DNA of 64,000 bases from Aristolochia californica (GCA_029961685.1 JARWKL010000015.1:11840801-11904800), one strand, 5' to 3'. Counted from the stretch's first letter, positions 14,801-29,000 are shown. Numbers and translations are program-made. The notes: a model not told the origin generated them from the letters alone.

Positions 14801-16500
14801 GTGAGGATCAGTTAGAGGTCTCTTTCCTATAAATTTCCACCAAGCTATTATTATTAGGGGATTGTACTAGTGGAATTTCCCAAACATGGATTTTGGTGCT
14901 CATTTTTGGTGCGTGAAATAATTTTATATTTATTATTATAGTTTTCAACTTTTTTTGCACACATGAACTCTAAAATTTTCATTTTGTTGCGATCTTTTAT
15001 CTTTTTTGTTTACGAGGAAAAATGGGAGAGTGAAAACTCAAGTTTGGATCTAAAAAAAAAAAATTTGAAATGCACAAATTCTGAGAGAGATAATTTCGAA
15101 AAGTATCTGTAATTTTTAAGGATAGGCAAAAAGTGGGTTGTTTGGCCTTGGTAAATATCCAACCACTTGAGAATTTAACTTTTTCTACTCCCCCCTAATT
15201 TTTGGATCTGAAGGCCACTTGCATCCTCAACATGCTTGTGGCATGCATATCCACCACACTTAAAACATGTGAGGATCAGTTAGAGGTCTCTTTCCTATAA
15301 AATTCCACCAAGCTATTATTATTAGGGGTTGTACTAGTGGAATTACCCAAACATGGATTTTGGAGCTCATTTTTAGTGCGTGAAATAATTTTCTATTTCT
15401 TATTATAGTTTTCAAATTTTTTAGCACACATGAACTCGAAAATTTTCATTTTGTTGCTATCTTATATCATTTTTTTTTACGAGGAAAAATGGGAGAGTGA
15501 AAACTCAAGTTTGGATCTGAAAAAAAAAATTTGAAATGCACAAATGCTGAGAGAGATAATTCCGAAAAGTATCTGTGATTTTTAAGGATAGGCAAAAAGT
15601 GGGTTGTTTGGCTTTGGTAAATATGCAACCACTAGAGAATTTAACTTTTTCTACTCCCTCCTAATTTTTGGATCTAAAGGCTACTTGCATCCTCAACATG
15701 CTTGTGGCATGCATATCCACCACACTTAAAACATGTGAGGATCAGTTAGAGGTTTCTTTCCTATAAAATTCCACCAAGCTATTATTCGGGGATTCTACTA
15801 GTGGAATTTCCCAAACATGGATTTTGGAGCTCATTTTTAGTGCGTGAAATAATTTTCTATTTATTATTATAGTTTTCAAAATTTTTTGCACTCATGAACT
15901 CTAAAAGTTTCATTTTGTTACGATCTTATATCTTTTTTGTTTACGAGGAAAAATGGGAGAGTGAAAACTCAAGTTTGGATCTGAAAAAAAAAATTTTGAA
16001 ATGCAAAAATGCTTAGAGAGATAATTCCGAAAAGTATCTGTGATTTTTAAGGATAGGCAAAAAGTGGGTTGTTTGGCCCTGGTAAATATCCAACCACTTG
16101 AGAATTTAAAGTTTTCTACTCCCCCCTAATTTTTGGATCTGAAGGCCACTTGCATCCTCAACATGCTTGTGGCATGCATATCCACCACACTTAAAACATG
16201 TGAGGATCAGTTAGAGGTCTCTTTCCTATAAAATTCCACCAAGCTATTATTGTTAGGGGGTTGTACTAGTGGAATTACCCAAACATGGATTTTGGAGCTC
16301 ATTTTTAGTGCGTGAAATAATTTTCTATTTCTTATTATAGTTTTCAAAATTTTTAGCACACATGAACTCGAAAATTTTCTTTTTGTTGCTATCCTATATC
16401 TTTTTTTTTTACGAGGAAATATGGGAGAGTGAAAACTCAAGTTTGGATCTGAAAAAAAAATATGTTAAATGCACAAATGCTGAGAGAGATAATTCCGAAA
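8900..16500 (+). repeat. Imperfect four-monomer higher-order repeat, ~1,870 bp
   Basis: Rare variants recur at about 1,870 bases, which is four monomers. Examples are cccaaaacgtatc at 9,009 and 10,879; aggtcccttt near 9,200 and 11,070; gatctaatatc with ttacaagg at 12,652 and 14,521 (offset 1,869); and the gttacgatc monomer near 14,018 and 15,888. The gttacgatc monomer also occurs near 10,271, two periods before 14,018. A 78-codon frame shared by 10,591-10,824 and 16,207-16,440 (offset 5,616) reflects a spacing of three periods. The order of subtypes is not perfect in every unit. Confidence 0.72.
12055..12575 (+). repeat. Duplicated segment 2, downstream copy
   Basis: Shares gttaaccagg (12,199), gtttcgatctg and acaaaattatttg with the copy at 4,070. 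It sits where the four-monomer period of this region would predict a ctattattcggg / gttacgatc monomer (about 12,144), so it interrupts that pattern. Confidence 0.82.
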
Positions 16501-19500
16501 ATTATCTGTGATTTTTAAGGATAGGCAAAAAGTGGGTTGTTTGGCCCTGGTAAATATCCAACCACTTGAGAATTTAACTTTTTCTACTCCCCACTAATTT
16601 TTGGATCTGAAGGCCACTTGCATCCTCAACATGCTTGTGGCATGCATGTCCACCACACTTAAAACATGTGAGGATCAGTTAGAGGTCTCTTTCCTATAAA
16701 ATTCCACCAAGCTATTATTATTAGGGGGTTGTACTAGTGGAATTACCCAAACATGGATTTTGGAGCTCATTTTTAGTGCGTGAAATAATTTTCTATTTCT
16801 TATTACAGTATTCAAATTTTTTAGCACACATGAACTCAAAAATTTTCATTTTCTTGCTATCTTATATCTTTTTTTTTACGAGGAAAAATGGGAGAGTGAA
16901 AACTCAAGTTTGGATCTGAAAAAAAAATATTTGAAATGCACAAATGCTGAGAGAGATAATTCCGAAAAGTATCTCTGATTTTTAAGGATAGACAAAAAGT
17001 GGGTTGTTTGGCTTTGGTAAATATCCAACCACTTGAGAATTTAACTTTTTCTACTCCCCCCTAATTTTTGGATCTAAAGGCTACTTGGATCCTCAACATG
17101 CTTGTGGCATGCATATCCACCACACTTAAAACATGTGAGGATCAGTTCGAGGTCTCTTTCCTATAAAATTCCACCAAGCTATTATTCGGGGGTTGTCCTA
17201 GTGGAATTTCCCAAACATGGATTTTGGAGCTCAATTTTAGTGCGTGAAATAATTTTCTATTTATTATTATAGTTTTCAAATTTTATTGCACACATGAACT
17301 CTAAAACTTTCATTTTGTTGCGATCTTATATCTTTTTTGTTTACAAGGAGAAATGGGAGAGTGAAAACTCAAGTTTGGATCGGAAAAAAAAAAATTGAAA
17401 TGCACAAACGCTGAGAGAGATAATTCCAAAAAGTATCTGTGATATTTAAGTATAGGCAAAAAGTGGGTTGTTTGGCCACGGTAAATTATCCAACCACTTG
17501 AGAATTTAGCTTTTTCTACTCCCCCTAATTTTTGGATATAAAGGCCACTTGCATCCTCAACATGCTTGTGGCATGCATATCCACCACACTTAAAACATGT
17601 CAGGATCAGTTAGAGGTCTCTTTCCTATAAAATTCCACCAAGCTATTGTTAGGGGGTTGTACTAGTGGAATTTCCCAAACATGGATTTTGGAGCTCATTT
17701 TTAGTGCGTGAAATAATTTTCTATTTATTATTATAGTTTTCAATTTTTTTTGCACACATGAACTCTAAAATTTTCATTTTGTTGCGATCTTATATCTTTT
17801 TTGTTTATGAGGAAAAATGGGAGAGTGAAATCTCAAGTTTGGATCTGAAAAAAAAAAAATTTGAAATGCACAAATGCTGAGAGAGATAATTCTGAAAAGT
17901 ATCTGTGATTTTTAAGGATAGGCTAAAAGTGGGTTGTTCGGCCATGGCAAATTATCCAACCACTTGAGAATTTAACTTTTTCTACTCCCGCCTAATTTTT
18001 GGATCTGAAGGCCACTTGCATCCTCAACATGCTTGTGGCATGCATATCCACCACACTTAAAACATGTGAGGATCAGTTAGAGTTCTCTTTCCTATAAAAT
18101 TCCGCCAAGATATTATTAGGGGGTTGTACTAGTGGAATTTCCCAAACATGGATTTTGGCGCTCATTTCTAGTGCGTGAAATAATTTTCTATTTATTATTA
18201 CAGTTTTCAAATTTTTTTGCACACATGAACTCTAAAATTTTCATTTTTTTGCGATCTTATATCTTTTTTGTTTATGAGGAAAAATGGAAGAGTGGAAACT
18301 CAAGTTTGGATCTGAAAAAAAAAATTTCAAATGCACAAATGCTGAGAGAGATAATTCCGAAAAGTATCTGTGATTTTTAAGGATAGGCAAAAAGTGGGTT
18401 GTTTGGCCCTGCTAAATATCCAACCACTTGAGAATTTAAGTTTTTCTACTCCCCCCTAATTTTTGGATATGAAGGCCACTTGCATCCTCAACATGCTTGT
18501 GGAATGCATATCCACCACACTTAAAACATGTGAGGATCACTTAGAGGTCTCTTTCCTATAAAATTCCACCGAGCTATTATTAGGGGGTTGTACTTGTGGA
18601 ATATCCCAAACATGGATTTTGGAGCTCATTTTTAGTGCGTGAAATAATTTTCTATTTATTATTATAGTTTTCAATTTTTTTTGCACACATGAACTCTTAA
18701 ATTTTCATTTTGTTGCGATCTTATATCTTTTTTTTTACGGGGAAAAATGGGAGAGTGAAAACTCAAGTTTGGATCTGAAAAAAAAAAATTTGAAATGCAC
18801 AAATGCTGAGAGAGATAATTCTGAAAAGTATCTGTGATTTTTAAGGATAGGCAAAAAGTGGGTTGTTTGGTCCTGGTAAATTATCCAGCACTTGAGAATT
18901 TAACTTTTTCTACTCCCCCCTAATTTTTGGATCTGAAGGCCACTTGCATCCTCAACAAGCTTGTGGCATGCATATCCACCACACTTAAAACATGTGAGGA
19001 TCAGTTAGAGGTCTCTTTCCTATAAAATTCCACCAAGCTATTATTAGGGGGTTGTACTAGTGGAATTTCCCAAACATGGATTTTGGCGCTAATTTCTAGT
19101 GCGTGAAATAATTTTCTTTTTATTATTATATTTTTCAAATATTTTTGCACACATGAACTCTAAAATTTTCATTTTGTTGCGATCTTATATCTTTTTTCTT
19201 TACGAGGAAAAATGGGAGAGTGAAAACTCAAGTTAGGATTTGAAAAAAAAAAAAAAATGAAATGCACAAATGCTGAGAGAGATAATTCCGAAAAGTATAT
19301 CTGATTTTTAAGGATAGGCAAAAGTGGGTTGTTTGGCCCTGGTAAATATCCAACCACTTGAGAATTTAACTTTTTCTACTCCCCCCTAATTTTTGGATCT
19401 GAAGGCCACTTGCATCCTCAACAAGCTTGTGGCATGCATATCCACCACACTTAAAACATGTGAGGATCAGTTAGAGGTCTCTTTCCTATAAAATTCCACC

Positions 19501-20284
19501 AAGCTATTATTAGGGTGTTGTACTAGTGGAATTTCACAAACATGGATTTTGGAGCTCATTTTTAGTGCGTGAAATAATTTTCTATCTATTATTATAGTTT
19601 TCAAAGTTTTTTGCACACATGAACTTTAAAATTTTCATTTTGTTGCGATCATCTTTTTTGTTTACGAGGAAAAATATGAGAGTGGAAACTCAAGTTTGGA
19701 TCTGAAAAAAAAAATTTGAAATGCACAAATGCTGAGAGAGATAATTCCGAAAAGTATCTGTGATATTTAAGTATAGGCAAAAAGTGGGTTGTTTGGCCAT
19801 GGTAAATTATCCAACCACTTGAGAATTTAAATTTTTCTACTCCCCCTAATTTTTGGATCTAAAGGCCACTTGCATCCTCAACATGCTTGTGGCATGCATA
19901 TCCACCACACTTAAAACATGTGAGGATCAGTTAGAGGTCTCTTTCCTATAAAATTCCACCAAGCTATTATTAGGGGGTTGTACTAGTGGAATTTCCCAAA
20001 CATGGATTTATGAGCTCATTTTTAGTGCGTGAAATAATTTTCTATTTATTATTATACTTTTCAAATATTTTTACACACATGAACTCTAAAATTTTCTTTT
20101 TGTTGCGATCTTAAATCTTTTCACTTTACGAGGAAAAATGGGAGAGTGAAAACTCAAGTTTGGATCTCAAAAAAAAAAAATTTGAAATGCACAATTGCTG
20201 AGAGAGATAATTCCAAAAAGTATCTGTGATTTTTAAGGATAGGCAAAAAGTGGGTTGTTTGGCCCTGGTAAATATCCAACCACT

Positions 20285-20288
20285 TTTC
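20285..20288 (+). repeat. Monomer with net 32-bp deletion, first occurrence
   Basis: The sequence runs ccaaccact-tttc-ggatctg. The 36 bases normally between these blocks, including the whole C run, are replaced by four bases. The same monomer has an altered dyad loop (tgcttttttgcatgc). It is the earliest member of a subtype that becomes common after 26.7 kb. Confidence 0.88.
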
Positions 20289-20742
20289 GGATCTGAAGGC
20301 CACTTGCATCCTCAACATGCTTTTTTGCATGCATATCCAGCACACTTAAAACATGTGAAGATCAGTTAGAGGTCACTTTCCTATAAAATTCCACAAAATC
20401 TTATTAGGGGGTTGCACTAGTGGAATTTCCCAAACATGGATTTCGGAGCTCATTTTTAGTGCGTGAAATAATTTTCTATCTATTATTATAGTTTTCAAAT
20501 TTTTTTACACACATGAACTCTAAAATTTTCATTTTGTTGCGATCTTATATCTTTTTTGTTTACGAGGAAAAATAGGAGAGTGGAAACTCAAGTTCGGATC
20601 TGAAAAAAAAAAAAAATTTGAAATGCACAAATGCTGAGAGATATAATTCTGAAAAGTATCTGAGATTTTTAAGGATAGGCAAAAAGTGGGTTGTTTGGCC
20701 CTGGTAAATATCCAACCACTTGAGAATTTAACTTTTTCTACT

Positions 20743-20766
20743 CCCCCCCCCCCCCCCCCCCCCCCC
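20743..20766 (+). repeat. Expanded C homopolymer (24 C)
   Basis: The C run that is normally about six bases is 24 bases here and is followed by aaattttt. On the minus strand it is a 24-base G run, which could form a quadruplex. Either replication slippage or a base-calling or assembly problem in a homopolymer could explain it. Confidence 0.9.
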
Positions 20767-21714
20767 AAATTTTTGGATCGGAAGGCCACTTGAATCCTCA
20801 ACATGCTTTTGTGGCATGCATATCCACAACACTTAAAACATGTGAGGATCAGTTAGAGGTCTCTTTCCTATAAAAATCCACCAAGCTATTATTAGGGGGT
20901 TGTACTAGTGGAATTTCCCAAACATGAATTTCGGAGCTCATTTTTAGTGCGTGAAATAATTTTCTATCTATTATTATAGTTTTCAAATTTTTTTGCACAC
21001 ATGAACTCTAGAATTTTCATTTTGTCGCGATCTCATATCTTTTTTGTTTACGAGGAAAAATGGGAGAGTGAAAACTCAAGTTTGCATCTGAAAAAAAAAA
21101 TTGAAATGCACAAATGCTCAGAGAGATAATTCCGAAAAATATCTCTGATTTTGAAGGAGAGGCAAAAAGTGGGTTGCTTGGCCCTGGTAAATGTCCAACT
21201 ACTTGAGAATTTAACTTTTTCAACTGCCCCCTAATTTTTGGATCTGAAGGCCACTTGCATCCTCAACATGCTTGTAGCATGCATATCCACCACACTTAAA
21301 ACATGTGAGGATCAATTAGAGGTCTCTTTCCTATAAAATTCCACCAAGCTATTATTAGGGGGTTGTATAAGTGGAATTTCCCAAACATGGATTTCGGAGC
21401 TCATTTTTAGTGCGTGAAATAATTTTCTATCTATTACTATAGTTTTCAAATTTTTTTGCACACATGAACTCTAAAATTTTCATTTTGTTGCGATCTTATA
21501 TTTTTTTTGTTTACGAGGAAAATGGGAGAGAGAAAACTCAAGTTCGGATCTGAAAAAAAAAAAAAATTGAAATGCACAAATGCTCAGAGAGATAATTCCG
21601 CAAAGTATCTGTGATTTTTTAGGATAGGCAAAAAGTGGGTTGTTTGGCCCTGGTAAATATCCAACCACTTGAGAATTTAACTTTTTCTACCCCCCCCTAA
21701 TTTTTGAATCTGAA

Positions 21715-21720
21715 GGCCAT
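21715..21720 (+). repeat. 6-bp deletion monomer (ggccatcctc), first occurrence
   Basis: ggccacttgcatcctc is shortened to ggccatcctc. The same form recurs near 32,348, 33,736, 34,194, 35,552, 39,238, 43,389, 43,847, 45,204, 45,663 and 47,022, all within or next to the large duplication. It is a useful lineage marker. Confidence 0.88.
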
Positions 21721-22821
21721 CCTCAACATGCCTGTGGCATGCATATCCACCACACTTAAAACATGTGAGGATCAGTTAGAGATCTCTTTCCTATAAAATT
21801 CTACCAAGCTATTATTAGGGGGTTGTACTAGTGGAATTTCCCAAACATGGATTTTGGAGCTCATTTTTAGTGCGAGAAATAATTTTCTATCTATTATTGT
21901 AGTTTTCAATTTTTTTTGCACACATGAACTCTAAAATTTTCATTTTGTTGCGATCTTATATGTTTTTTGTTTACGAGGAAAAATAGGAGAGTGGAAACAA
22001 CAAGTTTGGATATTAAAAAAAAAAATTTGAAATGCACAAATGCTGAGAGATATAATTCCGAAAAGTATCTGTGATTTTAAGGAATGGCAAAAAATGGGAT
22101 GTTTGGCACTGGTAAATATCCAACCACTTGAGAATTTAACTTTTTCTACTCCCCCCTAATTTTTGGATTTGAAGGCCACTTGCATCCTGAACATGCTTTT
22201 GTGGCATGCATATCCACCACACTTAAAACATGTGAGGATAAGTTAGAGGTCTCTTTCCTATAAAATTCTTCCAAGATATTATTAGGGGGTTGTACTTGTG
22301 GAATTTCCCAAACATGGATTTTGGAGCTCATTTTTAGTGCGTGAAATAATTTTCTATCTATTATTATAGTTTTCAAATTATTTTGCACACATGAACTCTT
22401 AAAATTTTCATTTTGTTGCGATCTTATATATTTTTTGTTTACGAGGAAAAATAGGAGAGTGGAACCTCAAGTTTGGATCTGAAAAGAAAAAAAATTTGAA
22501 ATGCAGAAATGCTGAGAGATATAATTCCGAAAAGTATCTGTGATTTTTAAGGATAGGCAAAAAGTGGGTTGTTTGGCCCTGGTAAATATCCAACCACTTG
22601 AGAATTTAACTTTTTCTACTCCCCCCCCAATTTTTGGATCTGAAGGCCACTTGCATCCTCAACATGCTTTTGTGGCATGCATATCCACAACACTTAAAAC
22701 ATGTGAGGAATAGTTAGAGGTCTCTTTCCTATAAAATTCCACCAAGCTATTATTAGGTGGTTGTACTAGTGGAATTTCCCAAACATGGATTTAGGAGCTC
22801 ATTTTTAGTGCGTGAAATAAT

Positions 22822-23055
22822 TTTCTATCTATTATTATAGTTTTCGAATTTATTTGCACACATGAACTCTAAAAGTTTCATTTTGTTGCGATCAGATATC
22901 TTTTTTGTTGACGAGGAAAAATGGGAGAGTGAAAATTCAAGTTTGGATCTAAAAAAAATAAAAATTGAAATGCACAAATGCTGAGAGAGATAATTCCGAA
23001 AAGTATCTGTGATTTTTAAGGATAGGCGAAAAGTGGGTTGTTTGGCCCTGGTAAA
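22822..23055 (+). repeat. Donor-like monomer tract
   Basis: This part of a domain-B monomer carries eight unusual variants: ctatctatt, ttcgaatttattt, aaagtttc, gatcagatatc, ttgacgagg, aaaattcaag, an A run broken by a single T, and ggcgaaaag. The identical combination, with no indel, occurs at 46,731-46,964. Confidence 0.88.
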
Positions 23056-26000
23056 TTGTCCAACGACTTGAGAATTTAACTTTTTCTACTCCCCCCAAAT
23101 TTTTTGATCTGAAGGCCACTTGCATCCTCAACATGCTTGTGGCATGCATATCCACCACACTTAAAACATGTGAGGATCAGTTAGAGGACTCTTTCCTATA
23201 AAATTCCACCAAGCTATTATTAGGGGGTTGTACTAGTGGAATTTCCCAAACATGGATTTTGGAGCTCATTTTTAGTGCGTGAAATAATTTTCTATTTAAT
23301 ATTATAGTTTTCAAATTTTTTTGCACACATGAAGTCTAAAATTTTCATTTTGTTGCGATCATATATTTTTTTTGTTTACGAGGAAAAATGGGAGAGTGAA
23401 AACTCAATTTTGGATCTGAAAAAAAATAATTTGAAATGCACAAATGCTGAGAGAGATAATTCCGAAAAGTATCTGTGATTTTTAAGGATAAGCAAAAAGT
23501 GGGTTGTTTGGCCCTGGTAAATTATCCAACCACTTGAGAATTTAACTTTTTCTTCTCCCCCCTAATTTTTGGATCTGAAGGCCACTTGCATCCTCAACAT
23601 GCTTGTGGCATGCATATCCACCACACTTAAAACATGTGAGGATCAGTTAGAGGTCTCTTTCCTATAAAATTCCACCAAGCTATTATTAGGGTGTTGTACT
23701 AGTGGAATTTTGCAAACATGGATTTTGGAGCTCATTTTTAGTGCGTGAAATAATTTTCTATCTATTATTATAGTTTTCAAATTTTTTTGCACACATGAAC
23801 TCTAAAATTTTCATTTTGTTGCGATCATCTTTTTTGTTTACGAGGAAAAATAGGAGAGTGGAAACTCAAGTTTGGATCTGGAAAAAAATTTGAAATGCAC
23901 AAATGCTGAGAGAGATAATTCCGAAAAGTATTTGTGATTTTTAAGGATAGGAAAAAGTGGGTTGTTTGGCCCTGGTAAATATCCAATCACTTTGAGAATT
24001 TAACTTTTTCTACTCCCCCCCAATTTTTGGATCTGAAGGCCACTTGCATCCTCAACATGCTTTTGTGGCAAGCATATCCACAACACTTAAAACATGTGCG
24101 GATCAGTTAGAGGTCTCTTTCCTATAAAATTCCACCAAGCTATTATTAGGGGGTTGTACTAGTGGAATTTCCCAAACATGGATTTATGAGCTCATTTTTA
24201 GTGCGTGAAATAATTTTCTATCTATTATTATAGTTTTCAAAATTTTTTGCACACATGAACTCTAAAATTTTCATTTCGTTGCGATCTTATCTTTTTTTCT
24301 TAACGTGGAAAAATGGGTGAGTGGAAACTCAAGTTTGGATCTGAAAAAAAAAACATTTGAAATGCACAAATGTTGAGAGAGATAATTCTGAAAAGTATCT
24401 ATAATTTTTAAGGATAGGCAAAAAGTGGGTTGTTTGGCCCATGTAAATATCCAACCACTTGAGAATTTAACTTTTTCTACTCGCCCCTATTTTTTGGATC
24501 GAAAGGCCACTTGCATCCTCAACATGGTTTTGTGGCATGCATATCCACCACACTTAAAACATGTGAGGATCAGTTAGCCGTCTCTTTCCTATAAAATTCC
24601 TCCAAGCGATTATTAGGGGGTTGTACAAGTGGAATTTCCCAAACATGGATTTTGGAGTTCATTTTTAGTGCGTGAAATCTTTTTCTATTTATTATTATAG
24701 TTTTCAAATTTTTTTGCACACATGAACTCTAAAATTTTCATTTTGTTGCGGTCTAATATCTTTTTTGTTTACGAGGAAAAATGGGAGAGTGAAAACTCAA
24801 GTTTGGATCTGAAAAAAAATAATTTGAAATGCACAAATGCTGAGAGAGATAATTTCGAAAAGTATCTGTGATTTTTAAGGAAAGGCAAAAAGTGGGATGT
24901 TTGGCATTGGCAAATATCCAACCACTTTAGAATTTAACTTTTTCTACTCCCCCCTAATTTTTGGATCGGAAGGCCACTTGCATCCTCAAAATGCATATGG
25001 CAGGCATATCCACCACACTTAAAACATGTGAGGATCAGCTACAGGTCACTTTCCTTTAAAATTCCACCAAGCTATTATTAGGGGGTTGTACTAGTCGAAT
25101 TTCCAAAATATGGATTTTGGAGTTAATTTTTAGTGGGTGAAATAATTTTCTATTTATTATTATAGTTTTCAAATATTTTTACACACATGAACTCTAAAAT
25201 TTTTATTTAGTTGCGATCTTAAATCTTTTTACTTTACGAGGAAAAATGGGAGAGTGAAAACTCAAGTTTGGATCTGAAAAAAAAAAAATTTGAAATGCAC
25301 AAATGCTTAGAGAGCTAATTCCGAAAAGTATCTGTGATTTTTAAGGATAGGCAAAAAGTTGGTTGCTTGGCGCTGGTAAATATCCAACCACTTGAGAATT
25401 TAACTTTTTCTACTCCCCCCTAATTTTTGGATCTGAAGGCCAGTTGCTTCCTCAACATGCTTGTGGCATGCATATCCACCACACTAAAAACATGTGAGGA
25501 TCAGTTAGAGGTCTCTTTCCTATAAAATTCCACCAAGCTATTATTAGGAGGTTGTACTAGTGGAATTTCCCAAACATGGATTTTGGAGCTCATTTTTAGT
25601 GCGTGAAATAATTTTCTATTTATTATTATATTTTCAAATTTTTTTGCACACATGAACTCTTAAATTTTCATTTTGTTGTGATCTTATATCTTTTTCGTTT
25701 ACGAGGAAAAATGGGAGAGTGAAAACTCAAGTATGGATCTGAAAAAAAATTTTGAAATGCACAAATGCTGAGAGAGATAATTCCAAAAAGTATCTGTGAG
25801 TTTTAAGGATAGGCAAAAAGTGGGTTGTTTGGCCCTGGTAAATATCCAACCACTTGAGAATTTATCTTTTTCTACTCCCCTCTAATTTATCGATCTGAAG
25901 GCCACTTGCATCCTGAACATGCTTGTGGCATGCATATCCACCACACTTAAAACATGTGAGGAACAGTTAGAGGTCTCTTTCCTATAAAACTCCACCAAGT

Positions 26001-29000
26001 TATTATTAGGGGTTATACTAGTGGAATTTCCTAAACATGGATTTTGGAGCTCATTTTTAGTGCGTGAAATATTTTTTTATTTGTTATTATAGTTTTCAAA
26101 TTTTTTTGCACACATGAACTCCAAAATTTTCTTTTTGTTGCGATCTTATATCTTTTTTGTTGACGAGGAAAATGGGAGAGTGAAAACTCAAGTTTGGATC
26201 TGAAAAAAAAAATTGAAATGCACAAATGCTGAGAGAGATAATTCCGAAAAAGTATCTGTGATTTTTAAGGATAGGCAAAAAGTGGGTTGTTTGGCCCTGG
26301 TAAATATCCAACCACTTGAGAATTAAACTTTTTCTACTCCCCCCCAATTTTTGGATCTGAAGGCCACTTGCTTCCTCAACATGCTTGTGGCATGCATATC
26401 CACCACACTAAAAACATGTGAGGATCAGTTAGAGGTCTCTTTCCTATAAAATTCCACCAAGCTATTATTAGGAGGTTGTACTAGTGGAATTTCCCAAACA
26501 TGGATTTTGGAGCTCATTTTTAGTGCGTGAAATAATTTTCTATTTATTATTATATTTTCAAATTTTTTTGCACACATGAACTCTTAAATTTTCATTTTGT
26601 TGTCATCTTATATCTTTTTTGTTTACGAGGAAAAATGGGAGAGTGAAAACTCAAGTTTTGATCTGAAAAAAAAAAATTTCAAATGCACAATTCCTGAGAG
26701 AGATAATTCCGAAAAGTATCTGTGATTTTTAAGGATAGGCAAAAAGTGGGTTGTTTGGCCCTGGTCAATATCCAACCACTGTTCGGGTCTGAAGGCCACT
26801 TGCATCCTCAACTTGCTTTTGTGGCATGCATATCCACCACACTTAAAACATGTGAGGATCAGTTAGAGGTCTCTTTCCTATAAAATTCCACCAAGCTATT
26901 ATTAGGGGGTTGTACAAGTGGAATTTCCGAAACATGGATTTTGGAGCTCATTTTTAGTGCATGAAATAATTATCTATCTATTATTATAGTTTTCAAATTT
27001 TTTTCCGCACATGAACTCTAAAATTTTCATTTTGTTGCAAACTTATATCTTTTTTGTTTACAAGGAAAAATAGGAGAGTGGAAACTCAAGTTTGGATCTG
27101 AAAAAAAAAAATTGAAATGCACAAATGCTGATAGAGATAATTCCGAAAAGTATCTGTGATTTTTAAGGATAGGCAAAAAGTGGGTTGCTTGGCCCTGGTA
27201 AATGTCACACCACTTGAGAATTTAACTTTTTCTACTCCCCCCTAATTTGTGGATCTGAAGGCCACTTGCATCCTGGACATGCTTGTGGCATGCATATCCA
27301 CCAAACTTAAAACATGTGAGGATCAGTTAGAGGTCTCTTTCCAATAAAATTCCACCAAGTGTTTATTAGCGGGTTGTACAAGTGGAATTTCCCAAACATG
27401 GATTTTGGCACTCATTTTTAGTGCGTGAAATAATTTTCTAGTTATTATTATAGTTTTCAAATATTTTTGCCCACATGAACTCTAAAATTTTCATTTTGTT
27501 ACGATCTTATATCTTTTTTGTTTAGGAGGAAAAATGAGAGAGTGAAAACTCAAGTTTGGATCTAAAAAAAAAAAAAATTTGAAATGCACAAATGCTGAGA
27601 GAGATAATTCCGAAAAGTATCTATGATTTTAAGGATAGGCAAAAAGTGGGTTGTTTGGCCCTGGTAAATATCCAACCACTTGAGAATTTAACTTTTTCTA
27701 CTCCCCCCTAATTTTTGAATCTGAAGGCCACTTGCATCCTCAACATGCTTGTGGCATGCATATCCACCACACTTAAGACATATGAGGATCAGTTAGAGGT
27801 CTCTTTCCTATAAAATTCCACCAAGCTATTATTAGGGGGTTGTTCTAGTGGAATTTCCCAAACATGGATTTTGGAGCTCATTTTTAGTGCGTGAAATAAG
27901 TTTCTATTTTTAATTATAGTTTTCAAATTTTTTTGCACACATGAACTCGAAAATTTTCATTTTATTGCGATCTTATATCTTTTTTGTTTACGAGGAAAAA
28001 TGGGAGAGTGAAAACTCAAGTTGGATCTGAAAAAAAAAAAATTTGAAATGCACAAATTCTGAGAGATATAATTCCGAAAAGTATCTGTGATTTATAAGGA
28101 TAGGCAAAAAGTGGGTTATTTGGCCCAGGTAAATATCCAACCACTTGAGAATTTAACTTTTTCTACTCCCCCCTGATTGTTGGATCTGAAGGCCACTTGC
28201 ATCCTCAACATGGTTTTGTGGCATGCATATCCACCACACTTAAAACATGTGAGGATCAGTTAGAGGTCTCTTTCCTATAAAATTCCACTAAGATATTATT
28301 AGGGGGTTGTACTAGTGGAGTTTCCCAAACATGGATTTTGGAGCTCATATTTAGTGCGTGAAATAATTTTCTATTTATTATTATAGTTTTTAAAGTTTTT
28401 TGCACACATGACCTCAAAAATTTTCATTTTGTTGCGATCTTATATCTTTTTTGCTTACGAGGAAAAATGGGGGAGTGAAAACTCAAGTTTGGATCTTAAA
28501 AAAAAAATTTGAAATGCACAAATGTAGAGAGAGATAATTCCGAAAAGTATCTGTGATTTTTAAGGATAGGCAAAAAGTGGGTTGTTTGGCCCTGGTAAAT
28601 ATCCAACCACTTGAGAATTTAACTTTTTCTACTGCCCCCTAAATTTTGAATCTGAAGGCCACTTGCATCCTCAACATGCTTTTGTGGCATGCATATCCAC
28701 CACACTTAACACATGTGAGGATCAGTTAGAGGTCTCTTTCCTATAAAATTCCACCAAGCTATTATTTGGGGGTTGTACTTGTGGAATTTCCCAAACATGG
28801 ATTTTGGAGCTCATTTTTAGTGGGTGAAATAATTTTCTATCTATTATTATAGTTTTCAAATTTTTTTGCACACATGAACTCTAAAATTTTCATTTTGTTG
28901 CGATCTTATATCTTTTTTGTTTACGAGGAAAAATGGGAGAGTGGAAACTCAAGTTAGGATCTGAAAAAAAAAATTTCAAATGCACAAATGCTGAGAGACG

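Larger units (their letters stand above)
1..17450 (+). repeat. Array domain A: long-ATT monomers
   Basis: Most monomers here carry a doubled ATT before the G run (ctattattattaggg) and the short dyad loop tgcttgtgg, giving a length of about 466-468 bp. Variants are ctatttattaggg (about 1,260-2,210 and 5,030-5,500) and ctattattcggg (about 10,165, 13,915, 15,785 and 17,185). The shift to the next domain is gradual: the single-ATT form becomes fixed from about 17.6 kb, and the extra-T form gtaaattatcc first appears near 17,480. Boundary positions are approximate. Confidence 0.75.

Noticed and set aside
20529..20804. Open frame with a poly-glycine stretch
   Set aside because: The glycines are only the translation of the expanded C run on the opposite strand.
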